Source: JANMES01 sp038329865
GTDB lineage: Bacteria; Planctomycetota; Phycisphaerae; Tepidisphaerales; Tepidisphaeraceae
NCBI GenBank assembly: GCA_038329865.1
Contig: JBBQNK010000005.1
Span: 62,001 to 126,000 of the forward strand
Direction of reading: 5' to 3'
Length of the DNA: 64,000 bases
Shown: piece after piece, positions 14,042 to 22,572 of the stretch
Numbering within the stretch: the first letter of the stretch is position 1
Layout of the letters: every line of letters starts with the position of its first letter
Made by a program: the position numbers and the translations under genes
The notes under the pieces: model-generated
Databases searched by the model: none
Seen by the model: the letters and a program-made list of their open reading frames with translations, nothing else
Told to the model about the DNA's origin: nothing

Positions 14042-15148
14042 GTGGCCACCGAACTGGACATTAAACTTCATCGCCTCAACGAATTCCTCGACCGCCACAA
14101 GCTCGACGGCGTGCTGCTGCAAAACCGCAACAACTTCGCATGGATCACCTGCGGCAAAGACAACCACATTCCCAACGACACGCCTAAGGGCGTTACCGCC
14201 ATCCTCGCCACGCGCGACCAGCGCATCTGCCTGGCCAACACCATCGAAGCCCCGCGCATGATCGCCGAGGAATTGGCCGGCACGGGCATTAACACCGTGA
14301 GCTTTCCGTGGTGGGATAAAAACGTCGCCGGGCGGATCGTGAATGAAGTGATCGCCGGTCGAAACATCGCCGCGGATGTGGACGACCTCGATCTAGGCCT
14401 GCCGCACCTGCCGGCGGATTTCGGCGAGTTGCGCTGGTCGCTCACCGTCGAAGAAATCGCCCGCTACCGCGACGGCGCCCAGCGCACCGCTGCCGCGATT
14501 GAGGCCGCCTGCCGCGCGATCAAGCCGGGAGATTCCGAGCACGACATCGCCGCCATGCTCGACGAGGAAATCCACCGCGGGCATTGCAACCCCACAGTCA
14601 CGCTCGTTTCCGCTGACGATCGCGTCGCCAAATTCCGCCATCCGATTCCCACCAGCAACAGGTGCAAGCAGTACGCGATGCTCGTCACCTGTGCCGAGTA
14701 CGGCGGGCTGATTTCCTGCTGCACGCGATTCATCCACTTCGGCCCGCTCAGCGCCGAACTCAAAGCCAAGCAACTGGCGATCGCGAACATCGATGCCGCG
14801 GTGAATCTCGCGACGCGGCCCGGCAAAACACTCGGCAGCATCTTCAAGATTCTGCAAAAAGTCTACGCCGACAACGGCAACGCCGATCAATGGCAACTGC
14901 ACCACCAGGGCGGCAGCACCGGCTATGCCGGCCGAGAAGTCATCGCCACGCCCGATACCGCCGCCGTTGTCCGACCGAACCAGGCGTTCGCGTGGAACCC
15001 ATCGATCGTCGGCGCAAAGTGTGAAGACACCGTTCTCGTCACACCCGCCGGCCACGACGTCCTCACTCGCCACAGCAGCAAGTGGCCGACGATTACGGGC
15101 ACGTGGAACGGCCAAACGCTGGCCCGGCCGGGGATTTTGGAACGGTAA
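14042..15148 (+). CDS. M24-fold (Xaa-Pro peptidase-like) protein lacking canonical metal ligands
   Basis: 368 residues from GTG 14042, with AAGGAG 7 bases upstream. It has an N-terminal creatinase-like domain (LDGVLLQNRNNFAWITCG), then a pita-bread catalytic domain. The region that should hold the two metal-binding Asp residues reads CAEYGGLISCCTRFIHFG and has no Asp. HHQGGSTGYAGRE retains the His and GG, and CEDTVLVT retains a Glu. The protein may therefore be a non-peptidase relative or bind a substrate without two metals. A tandem CACTCAG-like stretch (13994-14030) precedes it. Confidence 0.85.
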   Translation: MATELDIKLHRLNEFLDRHKLDGVLLQNRNNFAWITCGKDNHIPNDTPKGVTAILATRDQRICLANTIEAPRMIAEELAGTGINTVSFPWWDKNVAGRIVNEVIAGRNIAADVDDLDLGLPHLPADFGELRWSLTVEEIARYRDGAQRTAAAIEAACRAIKPGDSEHDIAAMLDEEIHRGHCNPTVTLVSADDRVAKFRHPIPTSNRCKQYAMLVTCAEYGGLISCCTRFIHFGPLSAELKAKQLAIANIDAAVNLATRPGKTLGSIFKILQKVYADNGNADQWQLHHQGGSTGYAGREVIATPDTAAVVRPNQAFAWNPSIVGAKCEDTVLVTPAGHDVLTRHSSKWPTITGTWNGQTLARPGILER

Positions 15149-15232
15149 GCTTCTGTCGCGACGAAGAAATTCGCGAAAATCCGGAAATCTCGGAGTGTGG
15201 GTTCTGGTCAGTCGATGAAAGCCGATCGGCCG

Positions 15233-15940
15233 TCAGCCCAGCTTCATCATTCGATCGTACATCTGGCTGGTGACCCGGAAACATTCGCACGACGCCTCTT
15301 CCAGACCGGCTCGGTCGACAATCGTGAGTTCCCCGCGGTTGTATTTAATGAGATTAGCCTGCTGCAGAATGCGAGCCGTGAGATTCACGCTCTGCCGGCG
15401 GACGCCGAGCATGTCGGCCAGAAATTCCTAAGTCAGCCCGAAGCAATCTTCACCTTTGCGATAAGCGGTTTCGAGCAACCAACGGCACATGCGCTCTTCA
15501 ATTGTGTGATGTTGAATACACGCTCCGTTTTGCGCACCGCGTTGGATGAGCACCAAGGCGTATCGCATCAGGAGTTGGGATAAAGCACGGCTTTCTCCCA
15601 GTGTCCGCTTAAAGGCTGTAGCACTCATGCGATACATATCCCCGGCGACCTGTACGTTGATGCGGTAGGGATTCGCCAGCGGGTCCGCCATGAGATAAAG
15701 CCCGTCCATCCCCTCGTTGCCGATGGTTGAGGCTTCGACCGTTGATCCGTCTTCCAGGACGACCATCGATGAAAGGACGCCGGAAACGGGGAAATGAACC
15801 CACTTGGGTTCCTTATCAGGATACGCCACAACGGTTCCCATATCGGGCGAGACTCGCTCCAAAGCGGCCATGATTCGCAGGTAATCCTGTTCGGGAAGTC
15901 TTTGGAGAATTTTGTTTTCTGGTCGATCCGAGAATGCCAT
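15233..15940 (-). pseudogene. Crp/Fnr-family regulator interrupted by an in-frame amber codon
   Basis: The frame from ATG 15940 encodes a cyclic-nucleotide-like jelly roll (EPKWVHFPVSGVLSSMVVLE, TIGNEGMDGL) and dimer helix (EERMCRWLLETAYRKGEDCF). At 15430-15428 a TAG follows GLT. In the same frame translation would resume as EFLADMLGVRRQSVNLTARI, a normal Crp helix-turn-helix, and run to TGA at 15235. In related proteins the stop position is usually Gln (LTQEFLA), so a single CAG-to-TAG change explains it. The product would be 170 residues without a DNA-binding domain. No effector-binding residues can be named. It is divergent from the histidine kinase. Confidence 0.85.
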
Positions 15941-16157
15941 GTCGGCCTCGCTTGCGTAGTTTCATGTTCCGTTACAGCCCTGCCACGCCGGTAAAAGGAA
16001 ATATCACGAAAATAATCTCGGTACCGTCCGCTACCGGACAGACCGCAACTTTTTATCGTCGTACAAGGTATCAGGCATTCCCCTAGAACTGCAGACAAAT
16101 CCCGGGGAAATGAAGCGATTTTAACGGGATTTCGACGTGTTTTCGGAGAAAACTACA

Positions 16158-17408
16158 ATGAATCCACTTCTGCTCCAACTCACGCACCGTCCATTTCCCG
16201 AAGTCGCAGAAATTATTCGGTCGGGCGCGGATCAAATTACACATGAGTGGGATGCGGCCGTTCGACACGCGATGCCGCAGATGCAGAACCTGACGTTCGA
16301 TGAGTTGAAAGATTCGACCCCGCAAATCCTGCTGGCGCTCGCCGACGCGCTGGCATCGGACGATCCGGCCGTCATTCGGGAGCTGATCTCCTGCGCGCCC
16401 CGGCAAGGTTTGTCTCGCTTCAGACTTAACTTCGACGTCATCGAGATCATGCAGGAAGACCGACTCCTGAGATCGATCATCGTGTACCACGTCGAGACGA
16501 ACCTCGGCCGACGGATGCACATCCCGGAATACGCCGCCTTACACGCCGCGATCGACATCATGCTGCAGCGTTCGGTGATTGCGATGGTCGAGCAGCAGAA
16601 GTTACAACTCCGGGCCGCTGCCGAAACCGAGTTGAAGTTCCTATCGTTTTTGTCTCACGATCTGCACAACAACCTGAGTGCCGTCACGATGTCGCTGTAC
16701 ATGCTGGAATTGCGATTGAAAAAAGCCGGCGGCTTCAGCGATTTGGAAAAGTCGCTCGGGTTCGCTCAAAAGACGATTCACGACACCGTCGCAGGAATGC
16801 GACAGTTGCTGCAGCACGAGCAGCTGCGAACGTCCGGCAAAAGAAAGCCCCTTGTGGCCGTGGATTTGCACGTCGTCGCAACGAACATCGCCAGGCAATT
16901 CGCCGGCGAGGCTGCCGCCAAGAAAATCAAAATGGCGGTCGACATTCCTCACGCAACGGTGATCGAATCAGACGAACAATTACTCTCCATCGTCCTGCAA
17001 AACCTGTTGGGCAACGCCTTGAAGTACAGCGTCGACGGAACCGTCCGCATCGGGTGTGACAATTCAGCGATCGAATGTGCTGCAATCTGGGTCTCGGATG
17101 AAGGTCCGGGAATTGCCCCGGCGCAGCTGGAACATATTTTTGACGCCTTCACGCGAGGCGAAGCCCACGGCCAGGAAGGTCTGGGCCTCGGGCTCGCGAT
17201 TGCAGCTCAGGCGACAAAGTTGCTGGATTCGAAGTTGACGGTCGAGTCGAAACTCGGAGCCGGTTCTATTTTCCGACTCGTCATCCCGAGGCCTCCTACG
17301 CCAGCCCCGCAAGATTTCGCGCTAATCGCTCCCGATTTGTCGGCCGCGGCGTGGGGAACTCGCCGCATTGTCGGGCTTGGTCTGGTCACGCCGCTGCTCA
17401 TCCCATAG
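16158..17408 (+). CDS. Sensor histidine kinase, cytosolic
   Basis: 416 residues from ATG 16158, with GGAGA 9 bases upstream; the ATG at 16137 has no ribosome site. The N-terminal 150 residues are helical (ITHEWDAAVRHAMPQMQNLT), like the RsbRD N-terminal sensor domain, with no membrane segment. The phosphoacceptor His is in FLSFLSHDLHNNLSAVTM. The ATPase domain has the N box LQNLLGNALKYS, G1 SDEGPGIAP, F box IFDAFTRG and G2 GLGLGLAIA. No response regulator gene is adjacent, so it is an orphan; the divergent neighbour is a broken Crp-like gene. Confidence 0.93.
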   Translation: MNPLLLQLTHRPFPEVAEIIRSGADQITHEWDAAVRHAMPQMQNLTFDELKDSTPQILLALADALASDDPAVIRELISCAPRQGLSRFRLNFDVIEIMQEDRLLRSIIVYHVETNLGRRMHIPEYAALHAAIDIMLQRSVIAMVEQQKLQLRAAAETELKFLSFLSHDLHNNLSAVTMSLYMLELRLKKAGGFSDLEKSLGFAQKTIHDTVAGMRQLLQHEQLRTSGKRKPLVAVDLHVVATNIARQFAGEAAAKKIKMAVDIPHATVIESDEQLLSIVLQNLLGNALKYSVDGTVRIGCDNSAIECAAIWVSDEGPGIAPAQLEHIFDAFTRGEAHGQEGLGLGLAIAAQATKLLDSKLTVESKLGAGSIFRLVIPRPPTPAPQDFALIAPDLSAAAWGTRRIVGLGLVTPLLIP

Positions 17409-17568
17409 ATGTTGCGATCAACCTGACAGGTCACTCGCGGAATCAAATCGCCGGAAATCATCGAAATAAAATGCGGGCACGGCGAGCGCACGGTCACTTT
17501 TCAACTTGCCTCACTCCACTTCCGCGAATACATTGCGATTGAACCAACCGACTCGCCCGGGAGAATAC

Positions 17569-18690
17569 ATGTCACGACTGCTCGCCGCCGCGTTGATTTT
17601 TCTTACGCTGATGGCCGCACCCCTCCGTGCGGACGACACGATCAAGATCGGCCACTACGGCTCGCTCACCGGCTCGGAAGCCACGTTCGGCCAATCCACC
17701 TCCAACGGCCTGAAGCTCGCGATCGCCGAGGTCAACGCCGCCGGCGGCATCAACGGCAAGAAGATCGAGCTCGTCGAGTACGACACCAAGGGCGACAGCA
17801 ACGAGGCCGGCGCCGTCGTCACCCGTTTGTGCACGAAGGACCACGTCGTGGCTGTCATCGGCGAAGTGGCGAGCTCGCTCTCGCTCGCCGGCGCGCCGAT
17901 CTGCCAGCAGAACGGCGTGCCGATGATTTCGCCGTCCAGCACCAACCCGAAAGTTACCGAGATCGGCGACATGATTTTCCGCGCCTGCTTCATCGATCCG
18001 TTCCAGGGTTACGTGTGCGGAAAATTCGCGTGGGAAAACAAGAAGTTCAAGACGGCCGCCATCCTGCTCGACCAGAGCCAGGCGTATTCCGTCGGCTTGG
18101 CGGACGAGTTTGAAAAAGCCTTCGTGAAGTTCGGCGGAACCATCACCATCAAGCAGCAGTACAATAAAGGCGACCAGGATTTCACCGCTCGTCTGACGGC
18201 CATCCGCGGCACCAACCCCGATGTGATTTTCGTCCCCGGCTATTACACCGACGTGGCGAACATCGCCATCCAGGCCAAGAAGCTCGGCATCGCCGCCCCA
18301 CTGCTCGGCGGCGACGGTTGGGACTCGGCCAAGCTCTGCGAAATCGCCGGTAAGGCAATTGAAGGCTCTTATTACTCCAACCACGCCTCGCCGGATGACC
18401 CGAGTCCGATCTTTCAGGGTTTTGTCGCCAAGTACAAGGACGAATACGGTGCGCCGCCCGATGCCCTGGGCGCGCTCGGTTACGATTCCGGAAAAATCCT
18501 CTTCGACGCCATGAAGCGAGCCAAGAGCCTCGACGGAAAAGACCTCGCCGCCGCCATCGCACAGACCAAGGATTTCCAGGGCGCGACCGGCGTGATCACC
18601 ATCAACGACAAGCGCGACGCGGTGAAGAGCGCCGTCATCCTCGAGCTCAAAGACGGCCGGCCGCAGTTCGTTACGAGCGTGAAACCGTAA
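17569..18690 (+). CDS. Branched-chain amino-acid ABC transporter, substrate-binding protein
   Basis: 373 residues from ATG 17569, with GGGAGA 6 bases upstream. The signal peptide MSRLLAAALIFLTLMAAPLR ends near ADD. The type I periplasmic-binding fold of the LivJ/LivK family is clear: IKIGHYGSLTGSEATFGQST, GKKIELVEYDTKGDSNEA, VIGEVASSLSLAGAPICQQN, MISPSSTNPKVTE, and the C-terminal lobe GALGYDSGKILFDAMKRA. It captures branched-chain or related amino acids or amides in the periplasm and hands them to LivH/LivM. It is the first gene of the liv cluster; a hairpin repeat separates it from livH. Confidence 0.93.
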   Translation: MSRLLAAALIFLTLMAAPLRADDTIKIGHYGSLTGSEATFGQSTSNGLKLAIAEVNAAGGINGKKIELVEYDTKGDSNEAGAVVTRLCTKDHVVAVIGEVASSLSLAGAPICQQNGVPMISPSSTNPKVTEIGDMIFRACFIDPFQGYVCGKFAWENKKFKTAAILLDQSQAYSVGLADEFEKAFVKFGGTITIKQQYNKGDQDFTARLTAIRGTNPDVIFVPGYYTDVANIAIQAKKLGIAAPLLGGDGWDSAKLCEIAGKAIEGSYYSNHASPDDPSPIFQGFVAKYKDEYGAPPDALGALGYDSGKILFDAMKRAKSLDGKDLAAAIAQTKDFQGATGVITINDKRDAVKSAVILELKDGRPQFVTSVKP

Positions 18691-18693
18691 GAT

Positions 18694-18774
18694 CAGGGGT
18701 AAGTATTAAGGGGCAAGGGGCAAGTGAAGACTTTGGATTGATACTTGCCCCTCGCCCCTGAGTACTTGCCCCTT
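18694..18774. repeat. AAGGGGCAAG-family hairpin, copy 2
   Basis: The left arm at 18694-18725 and right arm at 18742-18774 are imperfect complements made of the same units as at 11620-11694. It lies between the binding-protein gene and livH, a common site for a structure that lets a binding protein be made in excess over its permease. Confidence 0.85.
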
Positions 18775-18785
18775 TCCTCCTCCCC

Positions 18786-20093
18786 ATGGCCGATTTCCTC
18801 CAAACGCTGGTTGCCGCTATTACCGCCGGGAGTTTGCTGGCGCTGATTGCGCTCGGCTACACGATGGTGTACGGCATCCTGAAGCTGATCAACTTCGCGC
18901 ACAGCGACGTGGTGACGCTGGGCGCCTGGACGAGCCTGACCGCCGCCATGTTTCTGCTGCCGCGGATGGGCGTGGATCTTGCTCATCCCGCGTGGTGGGC
19001 CGCCCCGCTGGTGCTGGTGATCGCGATGATCGTGTGCGCCGTCATAGGTTTCGGGATCGAGCGACTGGCGTACAAACCGATCCGCCGCGCGCCGCGACTC
19101 AACGCGCTGATCACCGCCATCGGCGTTTCACTGCTGCTGCAGAACGCCGGGCAACTCCAGTACACGATCACCGACGGCGTGAAGCCCATCGCGGCCGGGG
19201 TGACGTCGGAACGCGGGAACGATCCGGCCACCATTCGCCTGCAGACTTCCGTCACGATCGCCGCGGGCGAACGGTACGTGCTGAAGATCACGCCCAAGGG
19301 CAGCCCCGCGCCGATCGATCGCGTCTTAACCATGCCGGCCGGGAAATATCCGGCCGGTGCAGACTTACGCTTCGATGGCACGATCGGCCGAGCGCAATCG
19401 CGCGAGGCGAGCTTTCAGCTCGATCAAATTTTCACGCCGCTCCGCCTGCCGTTCGGGAAAACGCCCGCCGTCGCGCCTTACTTGCTTCCGCCGGTGAATA
19501 TTTACCCCGACTATCCCAGGTACGTGTGGCGGCACGAATTCCAAAGCAGCTTCACCGCGCCCGACGGATCGCAACAACCGATGAAAAAGATGCTCAACAT
19601 CGCCGTCGTCGATGTGATCATCGTGATCGTCACGTTCGTGCTGCTCACGGCGCTGCACTTCCTGATCTATCACACGCGGCTGGGCATGGCGATGCGGGCC
19701 GTCAGCTTCAATACCGATTACGCGGCGCTCATGGGCATTCCGATCGACCGCGTCATCAGCATCACGTTCGTGATCGGCGCGGTGCTCGCGGCAGCGGCGG
19801 GATTTCTTTACTCGCAGAAGTTCAGCCTGCAACAGACAGCCAGCTACGCCTGGGTGCTGCTCGGCCTGCGTGCGTTTATCGCGGCGGTCGTCGGCGGAAT
19901 CGGCAACGTGCGCGGCGCGGTGCTGGGTGGATTCTTGATCGCATTCGTCGACGCCTTCGGCTCGTTCTACGGCACTTACCTGTTCCAAAACGCCAACTCC
20001 TACTCCGACGTGCTGATGTTCGGCCTGCTGATCGCCGTGCTGCTGATCAAGCCCAGCGGCATCTTCGGCTCGGCCACGCGGGAGAAGGTGTAA
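18786..20093 (+). CDS. livH: Branched-chain amino-acid ABC transporter permease LivH with a large periplasmic insert
   Basis: 435 residues against about 300 for the family. The N-terminal part (GSLLALIALGYTMVYGILKL, INFAHSDVVTLGAW) and C-terminal part (GMAMRAVSFNTDYAALMGIP with the coupling-helix region, then GGIGNVRGAVLGGFLIAFVD) are typical. Residues about 122-280 between them are not: a mostly hydrophilic, beta-rich stretch (TIRLQTSVTIAAGERYVLKI, RFDGTIGRAQSREASFQLDQ) ends just before the helix VVDVIIVIVTFVLLTALHFL. It should lie outside the inner membrane and may bind the substrate protein. It precedes livM by 2 bases. Confidence 0.93.
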   Translation: MADFLQTLVAAITAGSLLALIALGYTMVYGILKLINFAHSDVVTLGAWTSLTAAMFLLPRMGVDLAHPAWWAAPLVLVIAMIVCAVIGFGIERLAYKPIRRAPRLNALITAIGVSLLLQNAGQLQYTITDGVKPIAAGVTSERGNDPATIRLQTSVTIAAGERYVLKITPKGSPAPIDRVLTMPAGKYPAGADLRFDGTIGRAQSREASFQLDQIFTPLRLPFGKTPAVAPYLLPPVNIYPDYPRYVWRHEFQSSFTAPDGSQQPMKKMLNIAVVDVIIVIVTFVLLTALHFLIYHTRLGMAMRAVSFNTDYAALMGIPIDRVISITFVIGAVLAAAAGFLYSQKFSLQQTASYAWVLLGLRAFIAAVVGGIGNVRGAVLGGFLIAFVDAFGSFYGTYLFQNANSYSDVLMFGLLIAVLLIKPSGIFGSATREKV

Positions 20094-20095
20094 CC

Positions 20096-21361
20096 ATGCT
20101 CGACTACGCGGCAAAACCCCGCACGGCCGAGCCGTCGTGGCTCGGCGGATTGATCGCGCCGGCGATCGTGATCGCGCTGGCGTTCGTGCTGTACGCCGTC
20201 GTCCGCCCGATCACCGACGACTACTACGCCCGCGTGGCGATGAACGTAGGCATTGCGATCATCATGGCCGTCTCGCTGAATATCGTGAACGGCTACACCG
20301 GCCAGTTTTCGCTAGGCCATGCGGCGTTTTTCGCGATCGGCGGTTACACCGCGGCGGGAATCTCCTATTACGCGTCGATCGAACTATGGAACTCGCCGGC
20401 GGCGCACGAGGGATTGTTCAACGCACAGAGCGGCCTGTTCCTGCTCGCGACAATCGCCGGCGGGCTCGTCGCCGCGGCTGCGGGGTGGCTGGTGGGATTG
20501 CCTTCGTTGCGACTTCGCGGGGATTATCTGGCGATCGTCACGCTCGGGTTCGGCGAGATCGTGCGCGTGCTGCTGCAGCAGACGAACAACCAGCTCGACT
20601 CGAAGGCCAAAATCGCCGCCGCCAAGTGGAGTGAACTCTTCCCGCCGCCGCTCAACGCGGCGCGATCGTTTATCAACATTCCCAACATCACCAACTTCTT
20701 CTGGGTGACGCTGATGGTCGGCGCGTGCCTGATTTTCGCCTGGCGGCTGAAGCGATCGACCTTCGGCCGGGCGATGATCGCCATCCGCGAGAACGAGGTG
20801 GCCGCCGAGGCGATGGGCGTGAACATCACGCGGCTGAAGGTGTGGGCGTTCGTCTTCGCCGCGTTCTTCGCGGGCATCGCCGGAAGCCTGTACGCGCACC
20901 TGAGCTTTCAGCTCAACCCCGGCGACAGCGGAATTCAGCGTTCGATCGACGCGGTGATCATGGTGGTGCTCGGCGGGCTCGGGTCGATCAGCGGCGCGAC
21001 GCTCGCGGCGATCCTCCTCACCATCGGCAACGAGTGGCTGCGCGAACCGACGCACCTGTGGTACTACGTGTTGCCGCTGCTGGTCTTGCGGCTGATCTTC
21101 TGGCCGGCGAACCGAATGAAGGCGGCGATCGGCTGGCTTGTCGCGCTCGGCCTGGCTGAAGGAGCGCGATCGCTCGCGATCTACGAAGGCGTCGCCCCCG
21201 GCGATTACCGCATGATTCTTTATGCGCTGGCGCTGATCCTCATGATGATCCTCCGCCCGAGCGGCCTGTTCGGCACGCGCGAAATCACCGACCTGCCCGC
21301 CATGCGTCGCAAACTCCTCAATCGCAAATCCGTGCAGCGCGGAATCGAGGTGATCCAATGA
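20096..21361 (+). CDS. livM: Branched-chain amino-acid ABC transporter permease LivM
   Basis: 421 residues from ATG 20096, two bases after the livH stop; the longer open frame upstream overlaps livH antisense to its own frame and is ignored. Typical motifs are SLNIVNGYTGQFSLGHAAFF, LRLRGDYLAIVTLGFGEIVR, the EAA-like coupling segment GRAMIAIRENEVAAEAMGVN, and the end LMMILRPSGLFGTREI. There are about ten membrane helices. It pairs with LivH to form the channel. The stop codon overlaps the livG start as ATGA. Confidence 0.95.
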   Translation: MLDYAAKPRTAEPSWLGGLIAPAIVIALAFVLYAVVRPITDDYYARVAMNVGIAIIMAVSLNIVNGYTGQFSLGHAAFFAIGGYTAAGISYYASIELWNSPAAHEGLFNAQSGLFLLATIAGGLVAAAAGWLVGLPSLRLRGDYLAIVTLGFGEIVRVLLQQTNNQLDSKAKIAAAKWSELFPPPLNAARSFINIPNITNFFWVTLMVGACLIFAWRLKRSTFGRAMIAIRENEVAAEAMGVNITRLKVWAFVFAAFFAGIAGSLYAHLSFQLNPGDSGIQRSIDAVIMVVLGGLGSISGATLAAILLTIGNEWLREPTHLWYYVLPLLVLRLIFWPANRMKAAIGWLVALGLAEGARSLAIYEGVAPGDYRMILYALALILMMILRPSGLFGTREITDLPAMRRKLLNRKSVQRGIEVIQ

Positions 21362-22125
21362 CCGCCCCGCTGCTCAGCGTGCAAAACCTCAGCATCAGCT
21401 TCGGCGGTCTGAAGGCGGTGAGCGATTTTTCGCTCGACCTGCACGACGGCGATCTGCAAGGACTCATCGGCCCCAACGGCGCGGGCAAGACCACCTGCTT
21501 CAACCTTCTCACCGGTGTGTACTGCGCCGATGACGGCGAAATGAAACTCGCCGGCGAGAGCATCAACCGCAAAAAACCGTTCCAAATCACCGCGGCCGGA
21601 ATGGCGCGAACATTTCAGAACATCCGGCTGTTCCAGGAACTGACCGTTTTGGAAAACGTAAAGGTCGCCTGCCACCTGCATGCGCGACAATCGCTGGCGG
21701 GCGCGGTATTGCGATCGCCCTTCGCGGGCCGGGAGGAGCGCGCGATCGACGACCGCAGCCGCGCGATCCTCGACCGACTCGGCCTTCTCGCCCGCGCCGA
21801 CGAAGCCGCCACCAGCCTGCCGTACGGCGACCAGCGCCGCCTGGAAATCGCCCGCGCCCTGGCCACCGAGCCCAAAGTCCTCCTCCTCGACGAACCCGCC
21901 GCCGGCATGAATCCGCAGGAAAAAATCGAGCTGACCCAGCTGATCGCCTTCATCCGTGAGCAGTTCAAGGTGGCCGTGCTCCTGATCGAGCACGACATGA
22001 AGCTGGTGATGAGCATCTGCGAAAAAATCACCGTGCTCGATCACGGCGAAACGATCGCTTGCGGAAATGCGGATGAGGTGCAAGGTAATTCGAAGGTGAT
22101 TGAGGCGTATTTGGGGGAGGCTTAG
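21358..22125 (+). CDS. livG: Branched-chain amino-acid ABC transporter ATPase LivG
   Basis: 255 residues. It has Walker A GPNGAGKTT, a Q-loop at ARTFQNIRLF, a degenerate signature LPYGDQRRLEIARAL (family LSYGxQR), Walker B VLLLDEPAAGMNP and the H-loop IEHDMKLVM. The conserved GLKAVSDFSLDLHDGDLQGL start and QGNSKVIEAYLGEA end are the LivG type. The protein powers the permease from the cytosolic side together with LivF. It is translationally coupled to livM. Confidence 0.96.
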   Translation: MTAPLLSVQNLSISFGGLKAVSDFSLDLHDGDLQGLIGPNGAGKTTCFNLLTGVYCADDGEMKLAGESINRKKPFQITAAGMARTFQNIRLFQELTVLENVKVACHLHARQSLAGAVLRSPFAGREERAIDDRSRAILDRLGLLARADEAATSLPYGDQRRLEIARALATEPKVLLLDEPAAGMNPQEKIELTQLIAFIREQFKVAVLLIEHDMKLVMSICEKITVLDHGETIACGNADEVQGNSKVIEAYLGEA

Positions 22126-22130
22126 GTATT

Positions 22131-22154
22131 TGGTATTTGGTATTGGGGAACTGG
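22131..22154. repeat. TATTTGG repeat, left flank of the four-helix gene
   Basis: GTATTTGGTATTTGGTATTG and the following GGGAACTGGTAT are matched in inverted orientation after the gene, at 22540-22572. The repeats frame the coding sequence 22156-22554 almost exactly. Confidence 0.7.
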
Positions 22155-22155
22155 T

Positions 22156-22554
22156 ATGGATAAGGGTTTTGAATCATTACGGGTTTATCGACTTTCAGAG
22201 GAATTGGCCGATGCGATTTGGGTCGTGGTCGTTTCCTGGAAGGCGATTGCGCGCGATACCATCGGAAAACAGTTGATTCGCTCAACGGACAGTGTTGGAG
22301 CGAATATTGCCGAAGGGTACGGGCGCGGCACGTTTCAAGATCACCTGCGATTTATCGATATCGCGAGAGGTTCACTTTACGAATCCCGCCACTGGCTAAG
22401 AAGAGCTTTTCGCCGCTCACTCTTGAACCAGACTCAAATAGATCACTTGCAGTCTCTATTGGCCGCCCTGCTTCCGCAACTCAACGCATACTGCTCCTCC
22501 TTAAAGCGGCGCACCCGCGCCACAAAACGCCCCGCGCCCAACCCAAATACCTAA
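22156..22554 (+). CDS. Four-helix-bundle protein (23S rRNA intervening-sequence protein family)
   Basis: 132 residues. It has the hallmarks of the S23/PF05635 family: FESLRVYRLSEELADAIWVV, then IGKQLIRSTDSVGANIAEGY with the invariant SxxANIAEG, FIDIARGSLYESRHWLRRAF and a helical C terminus. These small proteins form pentameric four-helix bundles; many are encoded in intervening sequences of 23S rRNA genes and their role is unknown. Here the gene sits between livG and livF, flanked by inverted TATTTGG repeats, as if the gene and repeats arrived together. Its C terminus KRRTRATKRPAPNPNT is encoded partly by the right-hand repeat. Confidence 0.9.
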   Translation: MDKGFESLRVYRLSEELADAIWVVVVSWKAIARDTIGKQLIRSTDSVGANIAEGYGRGTFQDHLRFIDIARGSLYESRHWLRRAFRRSLLNQTQIDHLQSLLAALLPQLNAYCSSLKRRTRATKRPAPNPNT

Positions 22555-22572
22555 TACCAATTACCCAATACC
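22540..22572. repeat. TATTTGG repeat, right flank (inverted)
   Basis: CCAAATACCTAATACCAATT and the following ACCCAATACC read as GGTATTGGG...GGTATTAGGTATTTGG on the other strand, complementing 22131-22154. It overlaps the last codons of the four-helix gene and ends at the livF GTG. Confidence 0.7.

Noticed and set aside
18992..20095. An upstream extension of livM in the same frame, adding 368 codons
   Set aside because: It overlaps livH in a different frame and has an Arg-rich shadow composition; the ATG at 20096 gives a normal LivM start.
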